NCBI RefSeq assembly: GCF_003444775.1
Contig: NZ_CP021081.1
Span: 2,345,001-2,409,000 of the forward strand
Direction: 5' to 3'
From: Deinococcus ficus
GTDB lineage: Bacteria; Deinococcota; Deinococci; Deinococcales; Deinococcaceae
Length of the DNA: 64,000 nucleotides
Shown here: positions 1-14,400 of the stretch, in pieces
Numbering within the stretch: position 1 is the stretch's first letter
Layout of the letters: each line of letters begins with the position of its first letter
Made by a program: the position numbers and the translations under genes
The notes under the pieces: model-generated
What the model was told of the DNA's origin: nothing
Databases searched by the model: none
The model's input: the letters and a program-made list of their open reading frames with translations, nothing else

Positions 1-209
1 ATCTGGTCCTCGATGGCCACGGCGTCCGGCTGGTACTCGGCGATCAGGCGGCTGACTTCCTCGTGGATGTACTGCAGGCGGCGGGGCATCAGCCAGGCGC
101 TCTCGGTGGTCAGGCAGACGTGGTGCAGGTGACGGGCCTTGCGGACGTCGCCTTCGACGAGTCCGATGCCCAGGTTTGCCAGGCCAGGGTCGATGCCCAG
201 AACGATCAT
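1..209 (-). CDS. ruvC: RuvC Holliday junction resolvase, N-terminal part (cut by window edge)
   Basis: This is the 5' end of the crossover-junction endodeoxyribonuclease that cuts Holliday junctions with RuvAB. The translation from ATG at 209 begins [20 protein letters not shown], the RuvC strand with the first catalytic Asp (GIDPG), and continues to an AIEDQ stretch that matches the second acidic motif (AIE). The rest lies beyond position 1. An in-frame ATG at 221 exists, but it is part of a TATGCT -10 hexamer (217-222) sitting 7 bp before ATG 209, so 209 is preferred and the mRNA is probably leaderless. Confidence 0.9.
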   Translation of the reverse strand, partial: MIVLGIDPGLANLGIGLVEGDVRKARHLHHVCLTTESAWLMPRRLQYIHEEVSRLIAEYQPDAVAIEDQ

Positions 210-216
210 GCCGCCC

Positions 217-222
217 AGCATA
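217..222 (-). promoter_or_regulatory. -10 hexamer for leaderless ruvC
   Basis: TATGCT on the minus strand, 7 bp before the ATG at 209. No clear -35. It belongs to the recurrent leaderless-start pattern of this window. Confidence 0.5.
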
Positions 223-291
223 CGCCACCCAAAGGGCCGGGCCGGCGTGTTCGCGCCGGCCCAGTCGGGGTTCTTCGGGTGGGTTGGGGGG

Positions 292-714
<423 letters not shown>

Positions 715-863
715 GCGTGAAGCGTAACACCATTCGGGTAACAGAAAAGTGTCTACGGTTGTCTCTGCACGGGTTCTTCACCGCGGTTGTGCCGGGCGGC
801 CAGGGCATGATTTCCGGACTCCCAGGGCGCAGCGGGTATTACATTCCTTGAGTGCCGTGCTGT

Positions 864-869
864 TAAGAT
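864..869 (+). promoter_or_regulatory. -10 hexamer for leaderless small gene
   Basis: TAAGAT placed 6 bp before the ATG at 876. A weak TTACAT lies 19 bp upstream. No Shine-Dalgarno is seen, so transcription probably starts at or next to the start codon. Confidence 0.45.
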
Positions 870-875
870 TGAGGC

Positions 876-1124
<249 letters not shown>

Positions 1125-1136
1125 GCCACTTCACAC

Positions 1137-1171
1137 GGATCGCCGCCCCGCCCGGGTGCGGCGGTCCTTTT
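1137..1171 (+). terminator. Rho-independent terminator after the 82-aa gene
   Basis: A 10-bp stem with one G-T pair (1137-1146 with 1158-1167), GC-rich loop, followed by TTTT. It lies 12 bp after the stop codon at 1124. Confidence 0.75.
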
Positions 1172-1184
1172 CTGCTGATGAATC

Positions 1185-1379
1185 TCAATGCGCGCCGGAT
1201 CGTGGCGCGGCATGGCAGCCGACCTCTTCCTCGCCGGGCAGCAGGCCCCGAGCGGCCAGTTCGGTCAGGACCACGTGGGCCAGCCTGTGCAGAGCGTCCG
1301 GGTCGGCGGTGTCCAGGTCCAGCGCCGTGAGGTTCAGGCGCCGGGCCTCCCGGGCCAGGGCGAGTGCCAGGTCATCCAT
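1185..1379 (-). CDS. Small hypothetical protein
   Basis: A 64-aa soluble protein from ATG 1379 (MDDLALALAREARRLNLTAL). A longer reading is possible, but a TACGCT hexamer at 1386-1391 stands 6 bp before ATG 1379, supporting this start and a leaderless transcript. It is rich in Ala, Leu and Arg, with helical character and an acidic middle (LDTADPDALHRLAHVV). It lies between the terminator of the 82-aa gene and the end of the cytochrome b gene. No family is recognised. Confidence 0.5.
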   Translation of the reverse strand: MDDLALALAREARRLNLTALDLDTADPDALHRLAHVVLTELAARGLLPGEEEVGCHAAPRSGAH

Positions 1380-1385
1380 CCGCCC

Positions 1386-1391
1386 AGCGTA
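1386..1391 (-). promoter_or_regulatory. -10 hexamer for 64-aa gene
   Basis: TACGCT on the minus strand, 6 bp before ATG 1379. No -35 is evident. Confidence 0.4.
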
Positions 1392-1452
1392 CCCGGAGCA
1401 CAAAGAGCGGTGCCCCAAGCCAGAAGGCCGGGGCACCGTAAGAAAGGAAAGC

Positions 1453-2765
<1,313 letters not shown>

Positions 2766-2769
<4 letters not shown>

Positions 2770-3437
2770 GACAACAGCTCCTTCACCTTCTCGGTGTAAT
2801 GCTGCCATTCCTCGTCACTGGGGTACCCGAACGGGCGGGTGAGGAAGAACCCGGTGGCGACCAGCTGGCCGCCCTCGATCTTCACGGGCAGCTGGGGCAG
2901 GGGGGCGGGGGGCGGTCCGCCGATGACCTTGCAGCCTTCGCGGGGCTCGTACTGCCCGGAGTGGCACGGGCAGTTCATGATGCTCTTGCCGCTGGGGGCC
3001 GTGCCGTTGTCCACGTTACAGCCGGCGTGCGTGCAGCGGTCGCCGTACGCCACGATCTGGCCGTTCACGGTGGCGTCCAGGTTGGTAGGGGCCTTCAGTT
3101 CACCTTCCGGGAACTTGAAGATTGCCAGGATGCTGGTGGGGTCGCCGTCCCGGATGACGGGCGCGCCGGTGGCGTCCTTGCCCATCGGCCAGGCGCGGGT
3201 GACCTGATCGCTCAGGTCGGCTTCGGTGACGGGCTGCCCGGCCTTCTCGCCGGCAGCGTGCACCAGGACGTCCCCGGGCATCGGGGGGGCTTTCTTGGGC
3301 GTGAGGCGGAACACGGGGTTCGCGCCGCCCAGGGTGCTCAGCAGGCTGACGGTGCCGACGGCGGCACTGGCGCCCAGCGCCACGTTGATGAACTTGCGGC
3401 GCGTCAGTTCCGGATCTTCGCGTTTGTAACGGGTCAC
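2766..3437 (-). CDS. Rieske [2Fe-2S] protein of the cytochrome bc complex
   Basis: High-potential 2Fe-2S subunit passing electrons from quinol to the cytochrome c subunit. The 223-aa protein starts with a Tat-type N-terminus (TRRKFI, residues 12-17) followed by a hydrophobic segment that should anchor it. Cluster ligands are Cys135/His137 in CTHAGC and Cys156/His159 in CPCHSGQY, with Cys140 and Cys158 as the disulfide pair. The start is GTG at 3437, preceded by AGGGAGAGA. It lies between the cytochrome c gene (42 bp upstream) and cytochrome b (overlapping ATGA). Confidence 0.95.
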
Positions 3438-3479
3438 TTCACTCTCTCCCTAAATTCTGTGCGGTGGGGCGGGGGCCGC

Positions 3480-4337
<858 letters not shown>

Positions 4338-4573
4338 GTTACCTATTCTCCCTCACGCGTGAAGTGGCCTTCCTTCGCCCGGTTGCGCATCGGACCAACC
4401 CGGGAAATTCTTCTTGAGAGCGGCCGAATCAGGGCCAGCATAGCACGGCCAGGACCGCGCCCAGAGGCCAATTCCTCCCGGAATGGTCACACTCTGGCAG
4501 TCTCTATCCTGCACCCTGACCGAGCGGTTAAATGTCCCTGGACCCCGGACTGCGTCCAGCAGAGGCCGGGGGT
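4338..4573. other. Intergenic region upstream of the bc operon
   Basis: 236 bp between the 3' end of the beta-lactamase-like gene and the cytochrome c gene. It must hold the bc-operon promoter. A minus-strand TATGCT near 4440 is the best -10-like hexamer, but no matching -35 was found. Short overlapping reading frames here look like chance. Confidence 0.4.
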
Positions 4574-5470
4574 CTAGCGGGTGCGGCCGCCCCGGCCCGG
4601 CCGGCGCGGCGGTTCCCCCAGCGCCTTCAGGACCGGCCACAGGGCGTCGGCCAGGCGCAGCACGTCCCGGTTCTCCGGGTGTTCGCGCGGGTCCGTGCCG
4701 CCCCGCGACAGGCACGCCACCACCAGCGGCCGCGGCGTGTGCAGAATCCCGACGTCATGGTGCACGCCGCGCAGTTCCCCGCTCTTGCTGCCCAGGCGGT
4801 ACAGCGGCTCCCCCGCCTCGTCCGCGGGCACGCGCCGGCCGATCAGGTCCCGCAGCTGCTGGCGTTCCAGGATGTCCAGCGCCAGCCGCGTGTGTGCCGG
4901 GTCCAGCAGTTCGCCGCGCACCAGGGCGCCCAGCAGGGCCGCCTGATCGCGGGCGGTGGTGCGGTTGCGCGCCCCGCGCCGCTGCGCCTCGTTCTGCTGC
5001 TCCGGCGGCAGCTGCAGCTTCCCGACCAGCCGGGTGCCGCTCAGGCCCTGAGCGGCCAGCCAGGCGTTCACGGCGTCCACGCCCAGCCTCCCGATCACGA
5101 GGTTCGTGGCGGTGTTGTCGCTCACCACGATCATCAAGGTCAGGACGTCCTGCCACGCCAGGTTCAGGCCCGGCAGCAGGTCGTGCAGCACCCCGGAGCC
5201 CGGCACGCGGTCTGCGGCGCCCAGGGTCACGCGGCCGGTCAGGTCCAACCGGCCCGCCTGCGCCTCCTGCAACGCCTGTACCAGCAGCGGCACCTTGATG
5301 GTGCTGGCCGCCGGGAACGCCTCGTCCGGCTGGTGCGAGCACAGCACCCGGCCCCCCAGGTCCGTGACGTGCAGCGCCACCTCGCCCGCGAAGCCGCTGG
5401 CGTGCAGCATCGCCAGGAATGCCGAGAGCTCCGCGGTGCCCGGGGGGCCCACCGGCTGCTCTACCGTCAC
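4574..5470 (-). CDS. Class A beta-lactamase-like serine hydrolase without signal peptide
   Basis: 298-aa member of the serine beta-lactamase/DD-peptidase superfamily. It shows Ser56-x-x-Lys59 (ASTIKV), Ser-Asp-Asn at 117-119 (VVSDNTATN) and Lys-Ser-Gly at 229-231, in family order and spacing. No signal peptide is visible from the GTG start at 5470, which overlaps the stop of the upstream gene (GTGA). The omega-loop equivalent (PPEQQNEAQ, 155-163) aligns poorly around the general-base Glu166: Pro156 stands there when NEA is used as anchor, with Glu157 next to it. It may be a beta-lactamase with a shifted loop, or an intracellular serine hydrolase with another substrate. Last gene of a three-gene operon. 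Confidence 0.8.
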   Translation of the reverse strand: MTVEQPVGPPGTAELSAFLAMLHASGFAGEVALHVTDLGGRVLCSHQPDEAFPAASTIKVPLLVQALQEAQAGRLDLTGRVTLGAADRVPGSGVLHDLLPGLNLAWQDVLTLMIVVSDNTATNLVIGRLGVDAVNAWLAAQGLSGTRLVGKLQLPPEQQNEAQRRGARNRTTARDQAALLGALVRGELLDPAHTRLALDILERQQLRDLIGRRVPADEAGEPLYRLGSKSGELRGVHHDVGILHTPRPLVVACLSRGGTDPREHPENRDVLRLADALWPVLKALGEPPRRPGRGGRTR

Positions 5471-5722
5471 TCGGGCAGGTCCAGGCCCGCCAGGGCCGCG
5501 AAGGGGTGCGCGGTGCCCACCGGCCGCAGCGTGCAGAAGGGCGGGCCGCCTTCCGGTTCCACGCGGTGCAGGCAGGTGGGGCACTCCGGGAAGGCCTGCT
5601 CGGTGTACGCCAGGTCCGGTTCCTGGCTGGGGATGCTCCACTCTCGGGCGCACCCGGCCCGGAAGGTGACCGGGCCGGCGGCCGGCGGGGCCACCCGCAC
5701 GTTGGCGGCACCCTTGCGGGGT

Positions 5723-5730
<8 letters not shown>
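5467..5730 (-). CDS. Small Cys-rich protein, possible zinc-binding
   Basis: 87-aa protein read from TTG 5730, which overlaps the response-regulator stop. Its 3' end overlaps the hydrolase start, so it is embedded in a coupled operon. It has five cysteines: one early (about 27) and a cluster ECPTCLHRV followed 13 residues later by FCTLRPVG, which could bind a metal as a small zinc-ribbon-like unit. No signal peptide. No family is recognised. A later GTG (in NVRVAPP) is an alternative start. Confidence 0.6.
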
Positions 5731-6367
<637 letters not shown>

Positions 6368-6374
6368 GCCCCGC

Positions 6375-6380
6375 AGTGTA
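6375..6380 (-). promoter_or_regulatory. -10 hexamer for response regulator
   Basis: TACACT on the minus strand, 7 bp before ATG 6367. Confidence 0.5.
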
Positions 6381-6487
6381 AAGCAGACCGCGGCCCGGCT
6401 CCGGTCACGGGAGCGCGGCGCTTCGCGGCAAAGGCCACACCCCGCACCCGAACGGGGGCGGCGCCCCCGCACCCCACAGGCGGACGG

Positions 6488-6493
6488 TACACT
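6488..6493 (+). promoter_or_regulatory. -10 hexamer for CvpA-like gene
   Basis: TACACT, 7 bp before GTG 6501. This fixes the start against a longer in-frame reading. Confidence 0.5.
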
Positions 6494-6500
6494 GCGGGGC

Positions 6501-6995
6501 GTGATCACCTGGTTCGACGCGCTGCTCGTGACCCTCTGGGCCGCCCTGACCGCCCTGGGCGTCCGGCGGGGCCTGTCCGGCCTGATCTGGGGCCTGGGCG
6601 GGCTGGCGATCTGCCTGCTGCTGAACTCGGTGAGCGGGCACCCCTGGCTGAACCTGATCCTGGCCGGCGCGCTGGGCCTGGGCGTGGCCCTGGCCGCGCA
6701 GCGCTTCGTGGCCTCCCCGCTGGAAACGCCGCTGCACCTCGCGGCCGGCGCGCTCGGCGGCTTCCTGCTGGGCGGCGCGGTCGTCGCGGCCATCACGCTG
6801 GGCTTCCCGATGGACTACCGCGTCACCCCGCAGGGCCGCACGGCCTCCTACCCGTCGGCGAGCCTGCCGCCCGCGCTGTACGACGCGGTGCGCGACTCGG
6901 CCCTGAACGCGCAGTTCCAGGCGCTGTGGAACGCCGACTCCTTCCTGAAAACGCTGCTGGTGCCCGACCAGGCGAACACCTCCCGCCGCAACTGA
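6501..6995 (+). CDS. CvpA-like integral membrane protein
   Basis: 164-aa membrane protein starting [20 protein letters not shown] followed by [14 protein letters not shown]. This matches the N-terminal pattern of the CvpA/colicin V production family (Trp-Phe-Asp, then a helix and an Arg-Arg-Gly loop). Four membrane helices are apparent in the first 105 residues, then a soluble tail of about 60 residues. The start is GTG 6501, just after a TACACT hexamer; the reading from 6366 adds a low-complexity Arg-rich stretch and is unlikely. The real role of CvpA proteins is poorly known. Convergent with the EamA transporter. Confidence 0.75.
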   Translation: MITWFDALLVTLWAALTALGVRRGLSGLIWGLGGLAICLLLNSVSGHPWLNLILAGALGLGVALAAQRFVASPLETPLHLAAGALGGFLLGGAVVAAITLGFPMDYRVTPQGRTASYPSASLPPALYDAVRDSALNAQFQALWNADSFLKTLLVPDQANTSRRN

Positions 6996-7009
6996 CCCCG
7001 CCGGGTCAG
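6992..7009. terminator. Compact hairpin between convergent genes
   Basis: CTGACCC (6992-6998) pairs with GGGTCAG (7003-7009) around a 4-nt loop. It covers both stop codons of the convergent CvpA-like and EamA genes. No T-run, so only a weak terminator candidate. Confidence 0.35.
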
Positions 7010-7935
7010 CCGGTCAGGTCCTCGGTGCCGGGCTGCGGGGCCGGCAGTTCCGGGTGGGGCGCCGCGTCGGCCCGCTGGCTGAGCACGGTGGCGACCACGA
7101 CCAGCGCCCCGCCCAGCGCGCCGCGCAGCCCCACCCGCTCACCGATCAGCAGGAAGCTGAACAGCGTGGCCGTGACCGGCTCCAGCGCGTAGATCAGGCT
7201 GGCCTCGGCGGCGGTGACGGTCTTCTGGCCCACCGTCTGCATCAGGGTGGTGGCGGCCGTGGCGATCACGCCCAGGTACAGCAGCGGACCCCAGGCGGCG
7301 GCCGGGGGGACCGTCACGCCGCCCTGCACGAGCGCCCACGCCCAGGCGAGAACCGCCACCACGATCAGCTGCGCGAACGTGAACGGCAGCGCCGCGTGCC
7401 GGGGCGCCACCTGCTCCAGCGCGATGATGAAGGCCGCGTACGTGACCGCGCAGGCCAGCGCCCAGGCGTCCCCGGCCACGAACGCCCCGCCTTCCCAGGA
7501 CAGCAGGCCCAGGCCCAGCACCGCCAGCGGCAGCGCCACCCACAGCGCGGCGGGCATGCGACGGCGCTGCGCGAACACCAGCCACACCGGGACCAGCACC
7601 ACGCTGAGCGCCGTGAAGAACGCCGCGCGGTTGGCGCTGGTGGTCTGCAGCGCGATGGTCTGCGTGCCGTACCCGGCGACCAGCCACGCGCCGATCAGCA
7701 GGCCGTCCCGCCACAGGTCGCGGCGGGGCGGCCGCGGCGACACCGGAGCCCGGCGGCGACTCAGGGCCAGCACCGGCAGCAGCGCCACGGCCGCCACCGT
7801 GAAGCGCCACGCGATCAGTTCGGCCGGGTCCAGCAGCGCCCCGAGTTCCTTGACGACCGCGAAGGTGCTGCCCCACACGGCCGTGACCAGAATCAGCAGG
7901 AGAAGGCCGCGCGTGTGGGGGGTCAGGGACGTCAT
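7006..7935 (-). CDS. EamA/DMT-family transporter
   Basis: About 309-aa inner-membrane protein of the drug/metabolite transporter superfamily with ten predicted helices in two EamA repeats. The first repeat begins [19 protein letters not shown]; the second carries the typical [20 protein letters not shown] segment. It is probably an exporter of a small metabolite; the substrate cannot be read from sequence. ATG 7935 ([10 protein letters not shown]) is chosen because a minus-strand TAGAAT stands 8 bp upstream; a TTG at 7944 would add three residues. Confidence 0.85.
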   Translation of the reverse strand: MTSLTPHTRGLLLLILVTAVWGSTFAVVKELGALLDPAELIAWRFTVAAVALLPVLALSRRRAPVSPRPPRRDLWRDGLLIGAWLVAGYGTQTIALQTTSANRAAFFTALSVVLVPVWLVFAQRRRMPAALWVALPLAVLGLGLLSWEGGAFVAGDAWALACAVTYAAFIIALEQVAPRHAALPFTFAQLIVVAVLAWAWALVQGGVTVPPAAAWGPLLYLGVIATAATTLMQTVGQKTVTAAEASLIYALEPVTATLFSFLLIGERVGLRGALGGALVVVATVLSQRADAAPHPELPAPQPGTEDLTG

Positions 7936-7943
7936 GAGGAGCA

Positions 7944-7949
7944 ATTCTA
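7944..7949 (-). promoter_or_regulatory. -10 hexamer for EamA transporter
   Basis: TAGAAT on the minus strand, 8 bp before ATG 7935. Confidence 0.45.
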
Positions 7950-7981
7950 CGGGCGGCGCACCGGCGCGGCGTCCAGCCCAG

Positions 7982-8779
7982 TCAGGCAGGCGTGACGACC
8001 CGCACGCCGGCCGCCGTGAAGGCCGCGCGGGCCTCGTCCGGGGCGGCGTCCGTCACCCAGTGGCTGAGGTCCCCGGCGTGCGCGAAGGTGGCGAACCCCG
8101 GATGGCCCCACTTGCTGTGGTCCGCGATCAGGGCGGCGTGCCGGGCGCGGTCCAGGATGGCCGTTTTCAGTTGCGCTTCCACGAGGTTGCTGTTGGTCAG
8201 GGCAGGCGGGCCGGGGGGTGCCGCGTCGATGCTGGTGCAGCCCACCAGGAACAGGTCGTACCGGTAGCGGCGCACGGTGTCCAGCGCGTCCGGGCCGGTG
8301 AGGCTGTAAGTGCTGCCGTACACCTCGCCACCCACCACGTACAGGGGACACTCGCCGTTCAGCTCGTACGCGACGTCCAGGCCGTGCGTGACCACCCGCA
8401 GCGTGCGGGTGAGCTGCGGGGTGCGCCGGAGGGCCTGCGCGACGGCGCGGGCGGTGGTGCCGGCGTCCAGGTACAGGGTCATGCCGGGCGTGAGGAGGCC
8501 CAGCGCGGCCCGCGCGAGCCGGGTCTTGGCGTCCGGCTGCTGCTGTTGGCGGTCGCGGTACTGCTGGTCCTGGTGCTCGGCGGGGGTGGGGGTGGCGAGG
8601 GCGGCGCCGCCGTGGACCTTGCGGATCAGGCCGCGACCGGCGAGGGTGTCGAGGTCGCGGCGGGTGGTGGCGCCGCTCACGCCCAGCGCCTCGGTGAGGG
8701 CGGTGGTGCGCTGCGGGCCGCGTTCAGCCAGCAGGTGCAGGATGCGTTCCAGGCGTTCCTCGGCGAGGGGGGCGGTCAT
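7982..8779 (-). CDS. DeoR-family repressor, probable regulator of the fructose PTS operon
   Basis: 265-aa regulator with an N-terminal DeoR winged helix (about 5-58: [20 protein letters not shown], then [20 protein letters not shown]) and the C-terminal sugar-phosphate-sensing domain ([54 protein letters not shown]). Its position divergent to the fructose PTS operon and the tandem repeats on both sides of the intergenic region suggest it controls fru genes in response to fructose-1-phosphate and represses itself. This role is inferred from context. A TATCAT hexamer (8788-8793, minus) lies 8 bp before ATG 8779. Confidence 0.85.
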   Translation of the reverse strand: MTAPLAEERLERILHLLAERGPQRTTALTEALGVSGATTRRDLDTLAGRGLIRKVHGGAALATPTPAEHQDQQYRDRQQQQPDAKTRLARAALGLLTPGMTLYLDAGTTARAVAQALRRTPQLTRTLRVVTHGLDVAYELNGECPLYVVGGEVYGSTYSLTGPDALDTVRRYRYDLFLVGCTSIDAAPPGPPALTNSNLVEAQLKTAILDRARHAALIADHSKWGHPGFATFAHAGDLSHWVTDAAPDEARAAFTAAGVRVVTPA

Positions 8780-8829
8780 TGCTGCTCATGATAGTGCAGC
8801 TTCACGCGTATTTGCTCAGTTCTGCTCAC
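8780..8829. promoter_or_regulatory. Operator repeats and promoter for the DeoR-type regulator
   Basis: Three TGCTCA cores in direct orientation at 8783-8788, 8813-8818 and 8823-8828 (spacings 30 and 10 bp). The latter two form a tandem 10-bp repeat (ATTTGCTCAG, TTCTGCTCAC). The first lies between the minus-strand -10 (TATCAT, 8793-8788) and the start codon of the regulator gene; the other two cover its -35 region. This fits autorepression. Confidence 0.6.
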
Positions 8830-8961
8830 AGGCGGAATGACGGCAGGTGGAGTGGACCCGATCCAAGCAGTGTCAACAGAAGCAGTCTGGCACGACGTAT
8901 TACTTCCATCTGTCGCCGCGAACGTGCCTGAAACACTCCGGGTTGAATGAAGGAGGGCCTC

Positions 8962-8990
8962 TTGCAGTGGCCCACTCGTGAGCATATGAT
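8962..8990 (+). promoter_or_regulatory. Sigma70-type promoter of the fructose PTS operon
   Basis: -35 TTGCAG (8962-8967), 17-bp spacer, -10 TATGAT (8985-8990). Transcription should start near 8997, leaving about 93 nt of leader before ATG 9090. It is the best-formed promoter in the window. Confidence 0.7.
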
Positions 8991-9004
8991 CTTTATCAAT
9001 CAAA

Positions 9005-9035
9005 ATTGCTCAGGATTCGTCAGGATCTGCTCAGT
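9005..9035 (+). promoter_or_regulatory. Tandem operator repeats downstream of the fru promoter
   Basis: Three direct repeats in near-perfect 10-11 bp phase: ATTGCTCAGG (9005-9014), ATTCGTCAGG (9015-9024) and ATCTGCTCAGT (9025-9035). They share the TGCTCAG core with the sites at 8810-8829 and lie just after the expected transcription start, a classic repression position. The DeoR-type neighbour is the likely ligand. Confidence 0.65.
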
Positions 9036-9089
9036 CCGGCGCGTCCGGGCCCAACGCGCCTGACCCCGCTCCGTCGGGAGAGGAGAGGA

Positions 9090-11576
9090 ATGCAAGAGCT
9101 TCCAGCCCAACTGATCCGCCTGAACGCCACCGCCCACAGCAAGAACGACGCCATCACCCAGGTCGCCGGCCTGCTCGCCACCCACGGCTACACCGACCCC
9201 GCCTACCTGCAGGGCATGCTGGACCGAGAAACCCAGGCGAACACCTACCTGGGCAGCGGCATCGCCATTCCCCACGGCACCCCCGACACCCGCCACCTGA
9301 TCCGCCAGACCGGCATCGCCGTGCTGCAACTTCCCCAGGGGGTCGCCTGGGGCGAGGGTGGCGAGACCGTGCGGCTGGTCGTGGGCATCGCCGCGGCCAG
9401 CGACGAGCACCTGGACCTCCTGCGGCGCCTGACCCGCGTGCTGGCCGACGACGCCCTGGTCGAGCGGCTCTCCACCACCAGCGACCCCGCCGAGCTCCAG
9501 CGGGCCCTGACCGGGCAGGCCAGCACCCCCACGCCGGCCGCACCCGCCACCCCGGCCCTCGCCCACACCGCGCAGGTCACGCTGCCCAACCCGCTGGGCA
9601 TGCACGCCCGGCCCGCGACCGCCCTGGCGAACCTGGTGAAGGGCCGCGGCGCGCAGGTGCGCCTGAGCCGTGAGAACGGCGAGAGCGCCAACGCCACCCG
9701 CATGATGGAGGTCCTCGCCCTGGGACTCACGCGCGGCACGACCTTCACCGTCAGCAGTGACGACGAGGCCACCCTGCGCGCCGTCACCGACGCCATCCGC
9801 GCAGGCCTGGGCGACGACCTGAGCGCCGGAGCCGCCACGCCCGCCGCCCACCGCGACCCGGACTGGGTGCCCGCGCAGATCGGCGCCATGGTGGAAGGTG
9901 TGCCTGCCGCCGACGGGCTGGTCGTGGGCCTGACCCGCCAGCACGCCCCGAAAGCCATCGAGGTGAGGGATGAGCCGGGCGACCCGGTGGAGAACGCCGC
10001 GAAACTGGACGCCGCGCTGAAGGCCGCCGCGGCCGAACTGGAGGACGTGATCGCGGACGTGGGCGCCAGGTTCGGGGCGGACAAGGCCGCGATCTTCCGC
10101 GCGCACGCCGAACTGCTGGCCGACGAGGGCACCGTGCAGGACGCCGTGGCGCACGTGCTGGACGGGCACGGCGCCGCCTGGGCATACCGGCAGGCCACCG
10201 AGGGCCGCATCGCGCAGCTGCAGAAGCTGGACGACCCCACGCTGGCCGGCCGGGCCGTGGACCTCAGCGACGTGCAGCGCCGCGTGCTGCGCCACCTGCT
10301 GGGCATCCACGAGGACAGTGCGCCCCAGGCGGCCGGGCCGGTGATCCTGCTCGCGCCGGACCTGACGCCCAGCGACACCGCCCGCCTGGGCCCGGACTCG
10401 CTGCTGGGCTTCGTGACCGCGCAGGGCGGCCCGACCAGCCACACCGCGATCATCGCCCGCGGCCTGGGCCTGCCGGCCGTGGTCGCCGCGGGTAGCGGGC
10501 TGCTGGACGTGCCGGACGGCACGCCCGCCATCCTGGACGGGCAGGCCGGGCGCCTGTACCTGAACCCCACCGACGCCGACGTGCAGAGCGCCCGCGAGCG
10601 GCAGGCGGTGCTGCACGAGCAGCGCGAGGCCGCCCGCGCCGCCCGCCACCAGCCGGGCGCCACCGCGGACGGCGTGCGGGTGGAGGTGGCCGCGAACATC
10701 AACCGCGCCGCCGACGCCGCGCAGGCCCTGGACGCCGGCGCCGAGGGCGTGGGCCTGATGCGCACCGAGTTCCTGTTCCTGGAACGCGACAGCGTGCCGG
10801 GCGAGGCCGAGCAGGAAGCCGAGTACCGCGCCATGGCCGCCGCGCTCGGGGACCGTCCGCTGATCATCCGCACGCTGGACATCGGCGGGGACAAGGAGGT
10901 GCCGTACCTGGGCCTGGCCCGCGAGGACAACTCCTTCCTGGGCCTGCGCGGGATCCGGCTGTGCTTCGAGCGGCCGGACCTGTTCCTGCCGCAGCTGCGC
11001 GCCGTGGCCCGCGTGGCGAAGGACCACCCGAACGTGCACCTGATGTTCCCCATGATCAGCACCCTGGAGGACTTCCGCCGCGCCCGCGCCATCCTGGACA
11101 GCGTGCGTGAGGACGTGGGCGCCCCCCGCATTCCGCTGGGCGTGATGATCGAGGTGCCGTCGGCCGCCCTGATCGCCGGTGAACTGGCGAAGGATGTGGA
11201 CTTCTTCAGCGTGGGCACCAACGACCTGACGCAGTACACCCTGGCGATGGACCGCCTGCACCCGCAGCTGGCCCGCCAGACCGACGCCATGCACCCCGCC
11301 GTGCTGAAACTCATCGCCCTCACCGTGGACGCCGCCGAAGCGCACGGCAGGTGGGTGGGCGTGTGCGGCGGCGCCGCCGGGGACGAGGTGGGCGCGCTGG
11401 TCCTGACCGGGCTGGGCGTGAAGGAACTGTCGGTCAGCACGCCGCAGGTGCCGGGCGTGAAGGCCGCGCTGCGCGCCCACCGCATGGCGGACCTGCGCGA
11501 GCTGGCCGCGCGGGCCCTGGCGCAGCCGGACGCGCAGGCCGTGCGGGACCTCGTGCGGGCCGGGGGCCGGGCATGA
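9090..11576 (+). CDS. Fructose PTS multiphosphoryl transfer protein EIIA-HPr-EI
   Basis: 828-aa cytoplasmic fusion that carries phosphate from PEP to the membrane fructose permease. In order: EIIA(Fru) at about 1-142 with active His62 (GIAIPHGTP), an Ala/Pro/Thr linker, HPr at about 160-245 with His172 ([10 protein letters not shown]), and enzyme I from about 258 with phospho-His450 ([13 protein letters not shown]), then the PEP-binding barrel ([37 protein letters not shown]). At the HPr Ser46 position the sequence reads ANATRMM, so the regulatory serine is replaced by Arg203. ATG 9090 follows an AGGAGAGG ribosome site; the longer reading starts inside the operator region. First gene of the fru operon. 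Confidence 0.93.
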   Translation: MQELPAQLIRLNATAHSKNDAITQVAGLLATHGYTDPAYLQGMLDRETQANTYLGSGIAIPHGTPDTRHLIRQTGIAVLQLPQGVAWGEGGETVRLVVGIAAASDEHLDLLRRLTRVLADDALVERLSTTSDPAELQRALTGQASTPTPAAPATPALAHTAQVTLPNPLGMHARPATALANLVKGRGAQVRLSRENGESANATRMMEVLALGLTRGTTFTVSSDDEATLRAVTDAIRAGLGDDLSAGAATPAAHRDPDWVPAQIGAMVEGVPAADGLVVGLTRQHAPKAIEVRDEPGDPVENAAKLDAALKAAAAELEDVIADVGARFGADKAAIFRAHAELLADEGTVQDAVAHVLDGHGAAWAYRQATEGRIAQLQKLDDPTLAGRAVDLSDVQRRVLRHLLGIHEDSAPQAAGPVILLAPDLTPSDTARLGPDSLLGFVTAQGGPTSHTAIIARGLGLPAVVAAGSGLLDVPDGTPAILDGQAGRLYLNPTDADVQSARERQAVLHEQREAARAARHQPGATADGVRVEVAANINRAADAAQALDAGAEGVGLMRTEFLFLERDSVPGEAEQEAEYRAMAAALGDRPLIIRTLDIGGDKEVPYLGLAREDNSFLGLRGIRLCFERPDLFLPQLRAVARVAKDHPNVHLMFPMISTLEDFRRARAILDSVREDVGAPRIPLGVMIEVPSAALIAGELAKDVDFFSVGTNDLTQYTLAMDRLHPQLARQTDAMHPAVLKLIALTVDAAEAHGRWVGVCGGAAGDEVGALVLTGLGVKELSVSTPQVPGVKAALRAHRMADLRELAARALAQPDAQAVRDLVRAGGRA

Positions 11577-12545
11577 CCGGCGTGGTGACCGTCACCCTGA
11601 ACCCCGCCCTGGACCTCACCGTGCACGCCGCCGGCTGGCAGCGCGGGCAGGTGAACGCCGGGCAGGGCATGCACCTGGCCGCCGGGGGGAAGGGCGTGAA
11701 CGTCGCCAGCATCCTCGCGGACCTCCGGGCCGGCCAGGGCGAGGGCGTGACCGCCACCGGTCTCCTCGGTGACGAGAACCCGGAACGGTTCGAGACGCTG
11801 CTGCGCGACAAGGGCATCCGCGACGCGTTCCTGCGCGTGCCCGGCCCCACCCGGGTGGGCGTGAAGCTGGTGGACCCGGCCGCGCAGGAGACCACCGACA
11901 TCAACCTGCCCGGCCTGACCGCCACACCGCAGGACCTGGCTGCCCTGGACGCCCGCCTGGACGAGCTGAGCGCCGATCACGGCGCGTTCGTGCTGGCGGG
12001 GAGTCTCCCGCCCGGCGTGGACGCCGACGTGTACGTCCGCTGGGTGGAGCGGCTGCGGGCGGCGGGGCGCTTCGTGGCGGTGGACACCAGCGGCGCAGCC
12101 CTGAGTGCCGTGCTGGCCGCCCCGGTCCTGCCGAACCTGATCAAACCGAACGAGCATGAACTCGCCGCCGCGCTTGGCCGCGACCTGCCCACCGAGGACG
12201 CCCTGCTGGCCGCCGCGCACGACCTGCTGGGCCGGGGCGCGGACGTGGTCGCCGTCTCCCGTGGGGAGCAGGGGGCGCTGCTGGTCAGCCGCGCCGCCAC
12301 CGTGCGCGCCCGCCCGCCGCGCGTGCCGGTCGTGTCCACCGTCGGCGCGGGGGACGCGATGGTCGCCGGGCTGGTCAGCGCGCACCTGGACGGCCTGAGC
12401 CTGCCGGACGCCGCGCGCCGCGCCACGGGCTTCAGCGTGGGCACCATCACCCGCCTGGGCGCGCACCTGCCGCCCCGCGCCGAACTGGACACCCTGACCG
12501 CGCAGGTCGAAGTCACCCTTCTCTCCGAGAACAAGGAGTTTCAGC

Positions 12546-12553
<8 letters not shown>
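11573..12553 (+). CDS. fruK: 1-phosphofructokinase
   Basis: 326-aa PfkB-family kinase converting fructose-1-phosphate, the product of the fructose PTS, to fructose-1,6-bisphosphate. Seen: N-terminal [20 protein letters not shown], the substrate loop [29 protein letters not shown], and the ATP/anion-hole motif [14 protein letters not shown] with the catalytic Asp near residue 261. ATG 11573 overlaps the stop of the preceding gene (ATGA), and its 3' end overlaps the EIIBC start by 8 bp, so the three PTS genes are tightly coupled. Confidence 0.93.
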
Positions 12554-14357
<1,804 letters not shown>

Positions 14358-14374
14358 ACGAGGAAAGAAGGCAA

Positions 14375-14400
14375 GCGGCGGGGGCCGAAGTCCCCGCCGC
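14375..14400. terminator. Hairpin between fru operon and G8 lipoprotein gene
   Basis: Perfect 9-bp stem: GCGGCGGGG (14375-14383) with CCCCGCCGC (14392-14400), 8-nt loop. It lies between the convergent genes and has no T-run on the plus side. Likely a shared bidirectional terminator. Confidence 0.6.

Noticed and set aside
219..221. ATG at 221 as ruvC start
   Set aside because: It is part of the TATGCT -10 hexamer; the next in-frame ATG at 209 starts directly at the conserved protein.
8871..8876. Perfect minus-strand TTGACA as -35 of the DeoR-type gene
   Set aside because: At 16-18 bp spacing there is no -10; TATCAT close to the start codon is a better candidate.
8776..9003. 75-aa minus-strand reading frame between the DeoR-type gene and the fru operon
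   Set aside because: It runs through the fru promoter and the operator repeats, has no ribosome site and low-complexity composition.
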